From NCBI RefSeq assembly GCF_001618145.1, contig NZ_KV392042.1:256152-320151 (forward strand): a DNA stretch of 64,000 bases, read 5' to 3'. A program made the position numbers and the translations under genes. Shown here piece by piece: positions 8,665-17,766 of the stretch. The DNA is from Oceanobacillus damuensis. GTDB taxonomy: Bacteria > Bacillota > Bacilli > Bacillales > Amphibacillaceae. How positions within the stretch are numbered: the stretch's first letter is position 1; each line of letters opens with the position of its first letter. Below the pieces are notes generated by a model that did no database searches, was not told the origin of the DNA, and saw nothing but the letters and a program-made list of their open reading frames with translations.

Positions 8665-10104
8665 TTGAAAAATAATGATATAGAAGACGTAGAACAATTA
8701 AACAAGACTCCGATTGTTGCAGTTCTCATAACAGGAGCCTTTCTGGCAATTTTAAATCAGACATTGCTTACAACTGCAATCCCACATATAATGCGGGATT
8801 TGAATCTTACTGAGAATACCGCACAATGGTTAACAACCATTTTTATGCTTGTGAATGGTATCATGATTCCAATTACGGCGTTTTTGATAGATACTTTCAC
8901 AACAAGGCGTTTATTTCTATCTGCGATGGGTGCCTTCACTTTTGGTACATTGATTTGCGCGTTGTCACCTAATTTTGGTGTATTAATGATAGGCCGTATT
9001 ATCCAGGCTGCTGGTGCCGGTATTATGATCCCATTAATGATGACTATTTTTCTATTGATATTCCCGATTGAAAGAAGAGGGAGCGCCATGGGGATGGTCG
9101 GATTGGTCATTGGATTTGCTCCTGCCCTTGGTCCGGTAATATCGGGTTGGCTGGTTGAACAATATCATTGGAGGTCTTTATTCTTTCTTGTCTTTCCATT
9201 GGCAGTGATCAACATTTTGATATCCATCTTTGTAATGAAGAATATAACGGAGCGGACATTTCCAAAAGTTGATATATTTTCCATCATCCTTTCGACACTT
9301 GGTTTTGGTGGCTTGTTATATGGATTCAGCAGTGCGGGAAATTACGGCTGGACAGATACCGTTGTCATCAGTTCTATGGTGATTGGTGCCCTTTCACTTA
9401 CGATGTTTATCACACGACAATTCAATCTTGAACAGCCTATACTGGAATTTCGTATTTTTAAAAATAGAACCTTTACACTGACAACTATCATCGGAATGAT
9501 TGCGTTTATCGGTTTAATCGCTGCTGAAACTATTTTACCGATTTATATGCAGAATATGGCTGGATTCACTGCTTTGCAATCCGGCATGATGATCTTACCG
9601 GGAGCATTGGTGATGGGATTTATGTCGCCGATAAATGGCCGGATATTTGATCGCTTTGGGGCGAGATATCTTCTTATTATTGGTTTGACCCTGTTAACGA
9701 TAACATCTTTTCTGTACACCAATTTGAGTGCAGATACATCACTGGCTTATATTACCGTAGTGTTTATGGTACGGATGTTTGGGATATCGATGATCATGAT
9801 GCCTGCAACAACACAAGGTTTAAATCAGCTTCCAAGCCGATTGCTGGCACATGGGTCTGCAATGACAAATACGATGCGGCAAGTAGCGGCTTCAATTGGA
9901 ACAGCTGTATTAGTTACGGTGATGACTACCACCGCATTAAACACAGGAGAGAATGCACTGCCTCAGGAAGTGATTCATGGGGTTAATATGGCATTCTACG
10001 TTGCAGCTGTCCTTTCATTAATTGGACTTATATTATCGTTGATGATCAAAGGTGGAACCCCCACGGAAGAAAGGGCACGTATGAAAGCTGAAGGAAATGA
10101 ATAG
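8665..10104 (+). CDS. MFS drug:H+ antiporter, DHA2 (EmrB/QacA) family
   Basis: A 479-residue membrane protein with about 14 spans, the size and hydrophobicity pattern of DHA2 exporters such as LmrB. The antiporter motif C is clear: GFAPALGPVISGWLVEQYHW near residue 150. The start is TTG with GAGGAGAAAAA upstream. It probably exports a toxic or antibiotic compound using the proton gradient, but its substrate cannot be read from sequence. No TetR or MarR regulator is adjacent. It ends in a bidirectional terminator shared with the convergent EamA-type transporter. Confidence 0.9.
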   Translation: MKNNDIEDVEQLNKTPIVAVLITGAFLAILNQTLLTTAIPHIMRDLNLTENTAQWLTTIFMLVNGIMIPITAFLIDTFTTRRLFLSAMGAFTFGTLICALSPNFGVLMIGRIIQAAGAGIMIPLMMTIFLLIFPIERRGSAMGMVGLVIGFAPALGPVISGWLVEQYHWRSLFFLVFPLAVINILISIFVMKNITERTFPKVDIFSIILSTLGFGGLLYGFSSAGNYGWTDTVVISSMVIGALSLTMFITRQFNLEQPILEFRIFKNRTFTLTTIIGMIAFIGLIAAETILPIYMQNMAGFTALQSGMMILPGALVMGFMSPINGRIFDRFGARYLLIIGLTLLTITSFLYTNLSADTSLAYITVVFMVRMFGISMIMMPATTQGLNQLPSRLLAHGSAMTNTMRQVAASIGTAVLVTVMTTTALNTGENALPQEVIHGVNMAFYVAAVLSLIGLILSLMIKGGTPTEERARMKAEGNE

Positions 10105-10144
10105 AAAAAGTGATGGCTGCTTATGGATAGTGCCATCACTTTTT
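10105..10144. terminator. Bidirectional terminator between two convergent transporters
   Basis: AAAAAGTGATGGC (10105-10117) pairs exactly with GCCATCACTTTTT (10132-10144). A-run and T-run flank the stem, so it can serve the MFS gene on the plus strand and the EamA-type gene on the minus strand, whose last codons overlap it. Confidence 0.9.
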
Positions 10145-11092
10145 TTGAGCGAACTTCTGATAGATTTCGATTTTCTTTCGATTTCCTAATGAAGATACCA
10201 CACTATGCAATATCATTCCGAAAAGGACAAGTCCCATACCGATGAAGGAAATGTTACTTGGCAAAGGTGCACTCAATAACAATATTTCACCGATTAAGGC
10301 AAAAACAACTTCTCCTGATTGGGTCGCTTCTACGCCGGCTAATTTCTGATTGTCATTTTGAACCATTTCGGTTGCATAGAAAAATAGAGCGGTAGCAATA
10401 ATTCCGGATGAAACAGCAACGATAAATGTCTGAACAACCTGACTTAAAGTGGGCAAACCATGTGCAGCAGCTCCATACATGGAGAGGATGATCCAAAATG
10501 GCATTGAAGCAATTGTCATGCCGAGAATGCGCTGGAAAGTATTGAGGTCTCCATTTGCCAATAGCATCATTTTTCTATTGCCAAGCGGATATGCAAAGGC
10601 GGAAATGATGATCGGAGCGACACATAGAATGACAGTAATAAACGGAACGGCTGAGGCATGTTCAACCTGCATTATGAAGACTCCCGCAAGAATAATTAGT
10701 GATATTAAAATACTCTGGATTGGGATACGCTGATTTCTTTTCCTATTCAGAAAAGGTACAAGTAGTGAACCTGCGATAATGGTTAGCTGGAAGGTTGCTG
10801 CCACAAGCCAGCCAGGACCATAGATTGTCGCGAATGTCAGTGGAGCATAGAATAGCCCAAACCCAACTGTACTCCATACCAACCATGGCATTGGTCTTTT
10901 CTTCATATGTATGATGACTGGTTTAATGTTCCGTTTATAGCCTACAATCAGAAACAGGATAGGCAGCATAAACACAAATCTCAGAGAAGCGCTCCATACC
11001 CAGCTTCCGCCTTCCAATTCCATCGACCGGTTCAATACAAATGTCACAGAGAAAAATAACGCCCCCAAAATCCCGATAAAGATTGCTTTCAA
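10136..11092 (-). CDS. DMT-superfamily (EamA/EmrE-type) multidrug-like transporter
   Basis: A 318-residue membrane protein with about ten spans. It begins ILGALFFSVTFVLNRSMEL and ends with a second repeat unit containing VEATQSGEVVFALIGEILLL, the two-fold repeated layout of drug/metabolite transporters. It matches the group annotated as multidrug resistance efflux transporter. The start is TTG after GGAGGTGATC. Substrate is unknown; it could export a metabolite as easily as a drug. It stands alone, convergent with the MFS exporter. Confidence 0.85.
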   Translation of the reverse strand: MKAIFIGILGALFFSVTFVLNRSMELEGGSWVWSASLRFVFMLPILFLIVGYKRNIKPVIIHMKKRPMPWLVWSTVGFGLFYAPLTFATIYGPGWLVAATFQLTIIAGSLLVPFLNRKRNQRIPIQSILISLIILAGVFIMQVEHASAVPFITVILCVAPIIISAFAYPLGNRKMMLLANGDLNTFQRILGMTIASMPFWIILSMYGAAAHGLPTLSQVVQTFIVAVSSGIIATALFFYATEMVQNDNQKLAGVEATQSGEVVFALIGEILLLSAPLPSNISFIGMGLVLFGMILHSVVSSLGNRKKIEIYQKFAQKK

Positions 11093-11356
11093 AAGATCAC
11101 CTCCATCAGAGAAATATACATAATAATATCATAACAGATTTTACTTTATTAAAATTTACATTTTTCCAAAAATACATAACAGCATATTCCTTCTTCATAT
11201 AAATAAATTGTATGAACAACCTGAAGGAGTGAGAATGGGAATGATTTAAATGGATTCCAGCAGTGTATTTCATTTACTTAGGATCTTCCTTTCCTGTTAT
11301 TTAAGCAGGATGATTCGTTTCTTTGCCGAATTAAATAAGGATAAGGAAGTTTTTTT
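11093..11356. other. Intergenic AT-rich stretch
   Basis: No reading frame with a ribosome binding site was found. A GGAGTGAGAATGGGAATG near 11225 opens no useful frame. The stretch lies between the start of the EamA-type transporter and the structured leader at 11357, so promoters for both directions are expected here, but no single one stands out. Confidence 0.5.
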
Positions 11357-11441
11357 GCAGATAGGAAAGCATAAAACTTTCTATCTGCATAAGTGCAACT
11401 AAGGCTGTCACCCAAATTCTTGGTGACAACCAAGTTTTCTA
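11357..11441 (+). ncRNA. Structured leader motif, copy 1 (unidentified RNA)
   Basis: Stem GCAGATAG/CTATCTGC encloses AAAGCATAAAA. It is followed by GCAACTAAGGC, an inner stem GTCACC/GGTGAC around CAAATTCTT, and AGTTTTCTAA. The same ordered blocks (GAAAGCATAAA, GCAACTAA, TCACCCAAA, CTT, AGTTTTCTAA) recur at 54158-54241. Here the motif ends directly on the ribosome binding site of the next gene, so it may be a cis-regulatory leader. I could not match it to a known riboswitch. Confidence 0.6.
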
Positions 11442-11454
11442 AGGGGAGATAAGA

Positions 11455-11832
11455 ATGGAAACTTTACCAACTTGGCTTTGGATTGCTTATTATATTTTCA
11501 TTTTCCTGACATTGATCAGCGGAATCGTTAATTGGGCTCGCCAAGTGTATAGCCCATTAGCCGCAATTACAATTATCTTTTCACTTCTTGTCCCACTAGT
11601 AGGGTTCATTTACTATATCGGGAGACCAGACGGGCTGAATGAGTATGAATATGTTAGTGCCCAGTTTCAGAAGAGAGATTTATGGTCTTTATTTATTATC
11701 CTTACCCACTTCTATTTTATTGTCTGGTGGTTTTTGTTCCTGAACATATGGAACTGGCTCAAAAAAGTTCCACCCTATACGGAAATGCTTATCGGGAAAA
11801 TAAAAAGCTGGAAGAAAAAAGAACAGGTTTAG
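11455..11832 (+). CDS. Small membrane protein, unknown function
   Basis: A 125-residue protein with three membrane spans (roughly residues 6-26, 34-55 and 80-105), a loop containing YIGRPDGLNEYEYVSAQF and a Lys-rich C-terminal tail. The start is ATG with AAGGGGAG. I do not recognise a family. It lies immediately behind the two-copy structured motif at 11357-11441, which overlaps its ribosome binding region. That suggests regulated expression, perhaps in response to an envelope or metabolic cue. Nothing further can be inferred from its neighbours. Confidence 0.7.
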   Translation: METLPTWLWIAYYIFIFLTLISGIVNWARQVYSPLAAITIIFSLLVPLVGFIYYIGRPDGLNEYEYVSAQFQKRDLWSLFIILTHFYFIVWWFLFLNIWNWLKKVPPYTEMLIGKIKSWKKKEQV

Positions 11833-12005
11833 ATAATTCAACAGATAGATGAATTGCAATATCCACGATATGTATTTAAATATGTAGTTGATTTGGTCAT
11901 GAGGTGTTGGAACTCTTACGTGATGATGAATGAGGAATAATTGTATAGATCAAATCATTTCAAGAAGGAAGCATATCCCACCATTAACGAAACGGGAGAT
12001 GACGT

Positions 12006-12623
12006 ATGAAAATAAACATATCACAGTTAGATCCTGAGAAGCTTTCTGATTTGCAAATGACGGAGCTGCTTTTTTACAATATGGAAGATGATCATAAGAA
12101 AGGAGATTGTATTTTTGTTCCTGGAAGCAGTAAGGCTGTAATCTATCGTTTACCTAAAGCAGTTGAATTGTATAAAGCGGGCAGGGCAAAGAAAATTTTA
12201 TTTTCTGGTGGAGTGACTTGGGAAGGCACAGACTTGCCGGAAGCTGAGTTACTTCGGTCTAAAGCAATCGAATTAGGAGTATCTGATCAGGATATTTTAG
12301 TCGAACAAGTATCCTTACATACGAAGGAAAATGTCCTGGCTTCTTTGCTTATTCTTGACCGGGCGTTGGGGTTACATAATATCCGACGGCTGATTGTTGT
12401 CACAACAAATATACATATGCACAGAATGTATCTTTGCCTGAAAACATTCATGCCTTCCTGGATATCCTATTCATTGTGTATGGTGGATGATGTAACGATA
12501 AAAAAGGACAACTGGTTTAACCATGCAGATGGAAGAAAAAGAGTGAAAATGGAAACCTGGAAGCTTATTAATTATGTGAAGTTAGGATATATCATGGATG
12601 AGGAAGTAGAAATATCCGAATAG
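12006..12623 (+). CDS. YdcF/ElyC (DUF218) family protein
   Basis: A 205-residue protein with the DUF218 fold signals: DCIFVPGSSKAVIYRLPKAVE near residue 38, AKKILFSGG near 65, EQVSLHTKENV near 103, and NIRRLIVVTTNIHMHR near 128. Family members bind nucleotide-like ligands and some act in envelope biogenesis, but the reaction is not established. Most DUF218 proteins with an envelope role carry membrane spans; this one has none and should be cytoplasmic. ATG follows GGGAGATGACGT. It is followed by two more single-domain enzymes in the same direction with short gaps, a likely three-gene transcript. Confidence 0.8.
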   Translation: MKINISQLDPEKLSDLQMTELLFYNMEDDHKKGDCIFVPGSSKAVIYRLPKAVELYKAGRAKKILFSGGVTWEGTDLPEAELLRSKAIELGVSDQDILVEQVSLHTKENVLASLLILDRALGLHNIRRLIVVTTNIHMHRMYLCLKTFMPSWISYSLCMVDDVTIKKDNWFNHADGRKRVKMETWKLINYVKLGYIMDEEVEISE

Positions 12624-12664
12624 ACAATGCAGCAGTTCTAAAATTATTAGAAAGGAATGATGAT

Positions 12665-13231
12665 GTGAAAAAGGTATTGTTATATGTATTCCCACTGTAC
12701 GCCGATTTTGAAATTGCACATACATTATTTTTCCTGAGAAAAATTGCGAATGCACATATAGAAACCGTTACGATGGATGGGGAACCGGCAGTAAGTCTTG
12801 GAGGGATTACGACCATTGCGCAACTGGCACTAGGTAATGCAAATCCAGATGAGTATGACCTTATTTTGCTTCCAGGTGGAGATGGCATTGAAGAAATTCT
12901 GGATAACGAAACGAGTGCATCTTTTTTAAAAGAGGCACATTCGATAGGGATTCCTATTGCTTCCATTTGTTCATCCGCTGCACTATTAGGGGAAGCTGGG
13001 ATTCTTCGGTATCGTAAATTCACTTGTCTGCCCCATACATATGAACAATATAAAGATAAATTTATTGGTGCGGCGTATACAGGAGAAAACGTTGAAACCA
13101 GGAGTAATATTATTACGGCAAAAGGAACGGCATTTCCAGAGTTCACTGTTGCAGTAGGGAATCTTTTAGGTATGTGGCGCAATCAGCAGCAAGCAGAAAA
13201 GGCACTGCAGTTTTGCAAAGGGAATGGATGA
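12665..13231 (+). CDS. DJ-1/PfpI-family glutamine amidotransferase-like protein
   Basis: A 188-residue protein with DLILLPGGDG near residue 62 and the nucleophile elbow ASICSSAALLGEAG near 100. These give the conserved Cys of the DJ-1/ThiJ/PfpI class. Relatives include glyoxalase III, deglycase-type proteins and transcriptional co-factors; specificity cannot be set. The start is GTG 12665 with GAAAGGA eight bases upstream. It lies 41 bases after the DUF218 gene and 26 bases before the acetyltransferase gene, so all three are probably co-transcribed. Confidence 0.87.
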   Translation: MKKVLLYVFPLYADFEIAHTLFFLRKIANAHIETVTMDGEPAVSLGGITTIAQLALGNANPDEYDLILLPGGDGIEEILDNETSASFLKEAHSIGIPIASICSSAALLGEAGILRYRKFTCLPHTYEQYKDKFIGAAYTGENVETRSNIITAKGTAFPEFTVAVGNLLGMWRNQQQAEKALQFCKGNG

Positions 13232-13257
13232 TAGACAGTAATTGGGAGTGACATCAT

Positions 13258-13866
13258 ATGAAAACAGAAAAGCAGAAAATGCTTGATGGCGAATTGTATA
13301 ATCCTGCAGATGCAGAATTGACAGCAGGACGAATGCACGCTAGAAAAATGACGAGGTTATACAATCAGACGACAGAGGAAGAAGATGAATTACGTACGAA
13401 GATGCTCAAAGAGCTGTTTGGCTCAACAGGAGAGTCACTAAGTGTCGAACCGAATTTTCATTGTGATTATGGCTGCCACATCCATGTCGGGGAAAATTTT
13501 TACGCTAATTTTGACTGTGTAATTTTGGATGTGTGTGAAGTCAGAATCGGTGATAACTGTTTTATGGCTCCAGGTGTTCATCTATACACTGCAACCCACC
13601 CATTGGATCCGAGTGAGCGAAACTCAGGGGTGGAATATGGAAAGCCTATAACGGTCGGGGACAATGTTTGGATTGGCGGGGGAGCAATTATTAACCCTGG
13701 TGTAACAATCGGTGATAATGTAGTAATCGCCTCTGGGGTTGTCGTTACCAAGGGTGTTCCGGACTATACAGTTGTTGGCGGCAATCCGGCCAAAGTGATT
13801 AAAAAAGTGGAAATGGAAGAAGCTGATCCGAATTCTGTCAGGAATGAAACGAAACAGAAGTATTAA
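13258..13866 (+). CDS. maa: Maltose O-acetyltransferase-like hexapeptide-repeat protein
   Basis: Acetylates a sugar using acetyl-CoA in the family's best-known reaction. The N-terminus ([15 protein letters not shown]) is the maltose acetyltransferase cap. The C-terminal half is a left-handed beta helix of hexapeptide repeats with the catalytic His region YTATHPLDP and the acetyl-CoA block [20 protein letters not shown]. At 202 residues it is slightly longer than usual because of a charged C-terminal tail. ATG follows GGGAGTGA. It is the last gene of the likely DUF218 / DJ-1 / Maa unit. The natural substrate is uncertain, as for most members. Confidence 0.92.
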   Translation: MKTEKQKMLDGELYNPADAELTAGRMHARKMTRLYNQTTEEEDELRTKMLKELFGSTGESLSVEPNFHCDYGCHIHVGENFYANFDCVILDVCEVRIGDNCFMAPGVHLYTATHPLDPSERNSGVEYGKPITVGDNVWIGGGAIINPGVTIGDNVVIASGVVVTKGVPDYTVVGGNPAKVIKKVEMEEADPNSVRNETKQKY

Positions 13867-14056
13867 ACATAGAAGCAGATTAGAGAATGAACTTGATGTT
13901 TTATGTCGGGTAAGAATAAGAAAGTTAGGGGAGTTCTCCCTCACTATTTATATTCTTTCTCGTTTTAATCTGTGCGCAGTATGAAGTATGCCCTGACTGA
14001 TTAAATTTTAACTTTACGACTTTTATTGTACATATAATGAAATTGGAGTGATGATC

Positions 14057-14560
14057 ATGGTTGAAAAACTTATTTCATTCCCACCTGTTCTGCCTGGAAA
14101 TCCGAAAGTGCTTATTCTCGGCTCCATGCCTGGTGGAATGTCATTGGCAAAAAATGAATACTACGGGAACCCGCGAAACCACTTTTGGCCAATAATGTTT
14201 CACTTGTTTAAGGTGCAGCCGATTGAGGATTACGAAAACAAAATAAGGTTTATTAAAAGTCACGGAATAGCACTGTGGGATACCATTGGTTCCTGTTATC
14301 GTAAAGGGAGTCTTGATGCCAGTATCAGGGAAGAGGAGCCAAATGACATCGCCGGACTGCTTCATGAATTTCCATCGATTCAATTAGTCGCATGCAACGG
14401 AACAAAGTCATATCAAACATTTAAAAGGCACTTCCCGACAGAAAATCTTGATTCGGTTGATGTGGTGAAGATGCCATCAACAAGTCCGATTCCGGGACGG
14501 TATACAAAGACATTCGAAGGCAAAGTGGAGGCCTGGGGCAAAATTTTGGATTATATTTAG
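14057..14560 (+). CDS. DNA-deoxyinosine (hypoxanthine-DNA) glycosylase, UDG superfamily
   Basis: Removes hypoxanthine or related deaminated bases from DNA. The protein is about 167 residues. It carries LGSMPGGMSL near residue 22, YYGNPRNHFW near 36 and a C-terminal PSTSPIPGR loop, which match the MUG-like deoxyinosine glycosylase group of the uracil-DNA glycosylase superfamily. The start is ATG 14057, correctly spaced from GGAGTGAT; codons from 14048 lie in the binding site. It is a single gene with its own promoter region upstream. Confidence 0.88.
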   Translation: MVEKLISFPPVLPGNPKVLILGSMPGGMSLAKNEYYGNPRNHFWPIMFHLFKVQPIEDYENKIRFIKSHGIALWDTIGSCYRKGSLDASIREEEPNDIAGLLHEFPSIQLVACNGTKSYQTFKRHFPTENLDSVDVVKMPSTSPIPGRYTKTFEGKVEAWGKILDYI

Positions 14561-14749
14561 GCCATAATTTGCTCTTTTCTTATATCATTATATTTTTCCG
14601 CTTTTTGAACATTTATTGCTTAACCTAGATTGGAAAATCACTATTCAAAAAACAGTGAAATAAGGATCGGAATCTGAAGCTTTTTCTCTTGTTAATCTGA
14701 AAAAATAGTATAATGGAATCAGCTATAAGAAATAGAGTAGGATTTGAGC

Positions 14750-15424
14750 ATGAATATGTTCTGGCTGCGTTTTGTTATATTTAGCCTTTTATGGATTCTT
14801 TTAATCTTGCAGGAAAGTAATCAGATTCCTTTAAGTATTGTTAGCTTTGCTGCTGCATTAGGGTTTTATTTTGTTCTTTCCTTGCGTAGAAGTATGTTAA
14901 TGATCTATTTATGCTCACAGTTATAATTACCTTGCACGGCTATTTTTTCACTGATGAGAGTCTTCTTACATTACAGCTGCTGTTTTATTGTATGGCAGAT
15001 GCGGGTTTTCGGTTGGAAATGACAATGATGGCAATTTTGCTTTCGTTACTCATAATCATCATTAATGCAATTGTAATGGAACGACAGGAACAGAATGAAA
15101 TCTATGATCAGCTGCTGGGTGAATATCGAAAGCTGAAGCGAATGAATATGGCGGCAGAGCAATTTAATGCAATCATACCGATCATTGCTGTCAGTATGGC
15201 AATGATTGGCGGTGCCTACAGGCCAATTGAGATTGTCGAATCAGAAATTTTGCTTGCATTATCCAAAATCAAATCCGCTCACATATGGAATGGAGGTGCT
15301 CAATGGGATTGCCGTTTACGGTTACTCTGTTGGTGACCTGATGATGCCAATCAGTATTTTGCTGCTTATGGGTGTCGTTTTTATGGGCTTAGGCATTCAC
15401 TTGATGGAAAAAAGGCATGTATAA
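14750..15424 (+). pseudogene. Deletion scar: histidine-kinase N-terminus joined to ABC-2 permease C-terminus
   Basis: The first part (about 14750-15160) encodes the membrane sensor of a YvfT/DesK-type histidine kinase, ending in the linker YDQLLGEYRKLKRMNMAAE that normally leads into the phosphorylated His domain. The frame then reads AIIPIIAVSMAMIGGAY, which belongs to ABC-2 permeases of the YvfS type. This continues after a frame change as NPLTYGMEVLNGIAVYG and LGIHLMEKRHV, the normal permease end. Two single-base shifts are needed, near 14908-14911 and 15271-15273. A kinase-regulator-ATPase-permease locus has thus collapsed to its two ends; kinase catalytic domain, response regulator, ATPase and most of the permease are gone. 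The remnant should be non-functional. Confidence 0.8.
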
Positions 15425-15445
15425 AAAACTTAAAATCAGTCATGA

Positions 15446-15476
15446 AAAAAGATTGCTTACATTGGCAATCTTTTTC
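15446..15476 (+). terminator. Terminator after the kinase/permease scar
   Basis: AAAAAGATTGC pairs with GCAATCTTTTT across TTACATTG, followed by T-rich sequence. It was probably the original end of the permease gene. Confidence 0.85.
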
Positions 15477-15558
15477 TTTTTTCTAGCAAAACAAGGGTAC
15501 CTTTTTGGGTGTATTATCTAGTATAATAGAATTATAGATAATGGAAAGGGGTGTCCAT

Positions 15559-16518
15559 GTGAAGGGTAAGAAACGATGGAAGATAATTCTTGTAGGACTT
15601 ATGACCGTCCTATTGACCATAGATATTATAATTGGATTCTTTTTTTATGACTTGGCAATTGAACGAAATGTCAAAGAGTTTTTAACTGGAAATGCGGATT
15701 TAGAGGTCTCTGCTGAAACAATGGATGTATTGCTGGACGGTGATTGGCGTAATTGGTCCGCTGCACAGGATTTTGAATTGTGGGAAATGGAGTCTTATGA
15801 CGGTTTAAACTTAAAAGGGTACTATTTGGAGGCAGAGGAACCTACGAATAAGACAGTAGTATTTGCTCATGGGTATTTAGGACGGGCAAATGACATGTCC
15901 TTATTTGGCCAATATTATTATGAAGAGCTTGGCTATAATATGTTTACTGCCGATCTGCGCGGCCATGGGAAAAGTGAAGGGAATTATATCGGTTTCGGGT
16001 GGCATGATCGTCTCGATTATGTTGGTTGGATAGATAAAATCCTGGAAGAGCTCGGTCCCGATACAGAAATAGTACTGCATGGTGTGTCCATGGGGGCTGC
16101 AACTGTGCTAATGACAAGTGGCGAAGAGCTGCCGGCCAACGTAAAAACAATCGTTGCAGATAGTCCTTATACAGGCGTTGACGAGCTGTTCAAGTATCAG
16201 CTTAGTCGCATGTTCAATCTTCCCGCGTTTCCGATCATACCGACAACGGGCATTGTTGCAAATATGAAAGCCGGCTATACACTTAAAGAAGCCTCAGCCC
16301 TCAAACAAGTTAGAAAAACAGAAGTACCTATTTTGTATATTCATGGAGACAAAGATACATTTGTACCGACTGCAATGACACGTGAATTATATCAAAATAC
16401 GAACAGTGATAAAGAGGTTTTAATCGTTGAAGAAGCCAATCATGGAGAGTCCTTTGTGAAGGATACTGCTGCGTATACGGCCGCTTTAACAGCATTCCTG
16501 AATAAATATATACCGTAA
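15559..16518 (+). CDS. Membrane-anchored alpha/beta hydrolase (YqkD-like)
   Basis: About 319 residues with one N-terminal membrane span (near residues 8-30), placing the enzyme domain outside. The domain has FAHGYLGRA (oxyanion), TADLRGHGKSEG, the nucleophile elbow HGVSMGAA, the acid in HGDKDTFVP and the base in EANHGES. Substrate is unknown; such proteins act as esterases or peptidases. GTG 15559 is best placed after AAAGGGGTG, while ATG 15541 lacks a binding site. It is a single gene closed by a terminator just before the arginine operon control region. Confidence 0.85.
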   Translation: MKGKKRWKIILVGLMTVLLTIDIIIGFFFYDLAIERNVKEFLTGNADLEVSAETMDVLLDGDWRNWSAAQDFELWEMESYDGLNLKGYYLEAEEPTNKTVVFAHGYLGRANDMSLFGQYYYEELGYNMFTADLRGHGKSEGNYIGFGWHDRLDYVGWIDKILEELGPDTEIVLHGVSMGAATVLMTSGEELPANVKTIVADSPYTGVDELFKYQLSRMFNLPAFPIIPTTGIVANMKAGYTLKEASALKQVRKTEVPILYIHGDKDTFVPTAMTRELYQNTNSDKEVLIVEEANHGESFVKDTAAYTAALTAFLNKYIP

Positions 16519-16527
16519 GTGTCACTA

Positions 16528-16557
16528 GGATCTTCCGATTGGGAGATTCTTTTTTTT
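16528..16557 (+). terminator. Terminator after the YqkD-like hydrolase
   Basis: GGATCTTCC (16528-16536) pairs with GGGAGATTC (16541-16549) with two wobble pairs and a GATT loop, followed by eight T. Confidence 0.8.
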
Positions 16558-16582
16558 ATGCAATGTTTATACGTATTATTAT

Positions 16583-16673
16583 CATGAATATGCAAAAATA
16601 ACTAGTTAAAATGTATATTTATAAATATTTTTTTATAAATATACTTGCATAAGTACCGTCTTATCACTATAAT
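16583..16673 (+). promoter_or_regulatory. Arginine operon promoter and palindromic operator
   Basis: A perfect 11-base inverted repeat, GTATATTTATA (16613-16623) and TATAAATATAC (16634-16644), lies just ahead of a sigma-A promoter: TTGCAT at 16645, a 17-base spacer, TATAAT at 16668. A further CATGAATATGCAAAAAT at 16584 resembles an ARG box. The arrangement fits paired ArgR/AhrC operators that repress argC-carB when arginine is high; binding is inferred. Confidence 0.75.
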
Positions 16674-16710
16674 AATGAATAATCAAAGATTAATGAAGGG
16701 ACGGAATTCA

Positions 16711-17751
16711 TTGAAGAATGTAGGTATTATTGGCGGAACTGGATATGGGGCTATTGAGCTGATCAGACTTTTGCAAAACCATGAAAATATGCAAGTGAAG
16801 AAAATAATTTCTCATTCACAGCACGGAGAGCAGATTGCATCTATCTATCCCCATCTGACAGATTTTATTGAGCATCCGATGCAGGAATTGCAGATTGAAA
16901 GTTTAAAAGAAGAAGTAGATATATTATTTTTGGCAACACCTGCAGGAATTGCTAAAGATATTATTCCTAAAATGGCAGATTCGAAGGTGCAGTGCATTGA
17001 TCTTTCTGGAGACTTACGTTTAAGTTCTCCTGCTGAATATGAGTATTGGTACGGTAAGGAGCCAGCACCGCAGGAAGTGTTGGAACATGCTGTATATGGT
17101 TTATCGGAAATTTACCAGGAACAGATTAAGAATGCGCAGGTCATTTCCAACCCAGGGTGTTTTCCAACTAGTGCCTTACTTGGATTGATTCCTGCAATCG
17201 AAAATAAACTAGTGGATGCAAAAGGTATTGTTATAGATGGGAAAACAGGTATATCAGGGGCCGGCAGAACAGCAACCCCAATGACCCATTTTTCAGAGGC
17301 AAATGAAAATGTAACCCCATATAAAATAGGGAAGCATCAGCACATCCCGGAAATCGAGCAATATTTGACAGATAAGGCGAAGTCACCAGTCAAGGTAACT
17401 TTTACAACCCATCTCATTCCGATGACAAGGGGACTTATTTGTACAATGTACGGTCAATTGACGAAGGAAATGACGACAGAGGAAGTTATTGATTACTATC
17501 AGTCATATTATGAGAATCACCCATTTATAAGAATACGCGAAGCAGGCATTTTCCCTACTACTAAAGATGTTTATGCCAGTAACTTCTGTGACATCGGAAT
17601 TCATGTCGATCAGCGGAGCAATCAGATTATTATTGCTTCAGCCATTGATAACCTCGTCAAGGGAGCGGCAGGGCAGGCTATACAAAATGCGAATTTAATG
17701 AACGGTTGGGAAGAAAAACTTGGTCTATACACGATACCGGTTTATCCATAA
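16711..17751 (+). CDS. argC: N-acetyl-gamma-glutamyl-phosphate reductase
   Basis: Third step of arginine synthesis: NADPH-dependent reduction of N-acetylglutamyl phosphate to the semialdehyde. The Rossmann motif GIIGGTGYGAIELIRLL is at the N-terminus. The catalytic Cys is in SNPGCFPTSALLGL near residue 150, and GKHQHIPEIEQ and NFCDIGI follow. The TTG at 16711 gives the family N-terminus and 346 residues; earlier in-frame codons (including ATG 16693) lack a good binding site. It is first in the operon, under the operator at 16613. argJ follows after 15 bases. Confidence 0.96.
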   Translation: MKNVGIIGGTGYGAIELIRLLQNHENMQVKKIISHSQHGEQIASIYPHLTDFIEHPMQELQIESLKEEVDILFLATPAGIAKDIIPKMADSKVQCIDLSGDLRLSSPAEYEYWYGKEPAPQEVLEHAVYGLSEIYQEQIKNAQVISNPGCFPTSALLGLIPAIENKLVDAKGIVIDGKTGISGAGRTATPMTHFSEANENVTPYKIGKHQHIPEIEQYLTDKAKSPVKVTFTTHLIPMTRGLICTMYGQLTKEMTTEEVIDYYQSYYENHPFIRIREAGIFPTTKDVYASNFCDIGIHVDQRSNQIIIASAIDNLVKGAAGQAIQNANLMNGWEEKLGLYTIPVYP

Positions 17752-17766
17752 AAAGGAGGAAAAATA

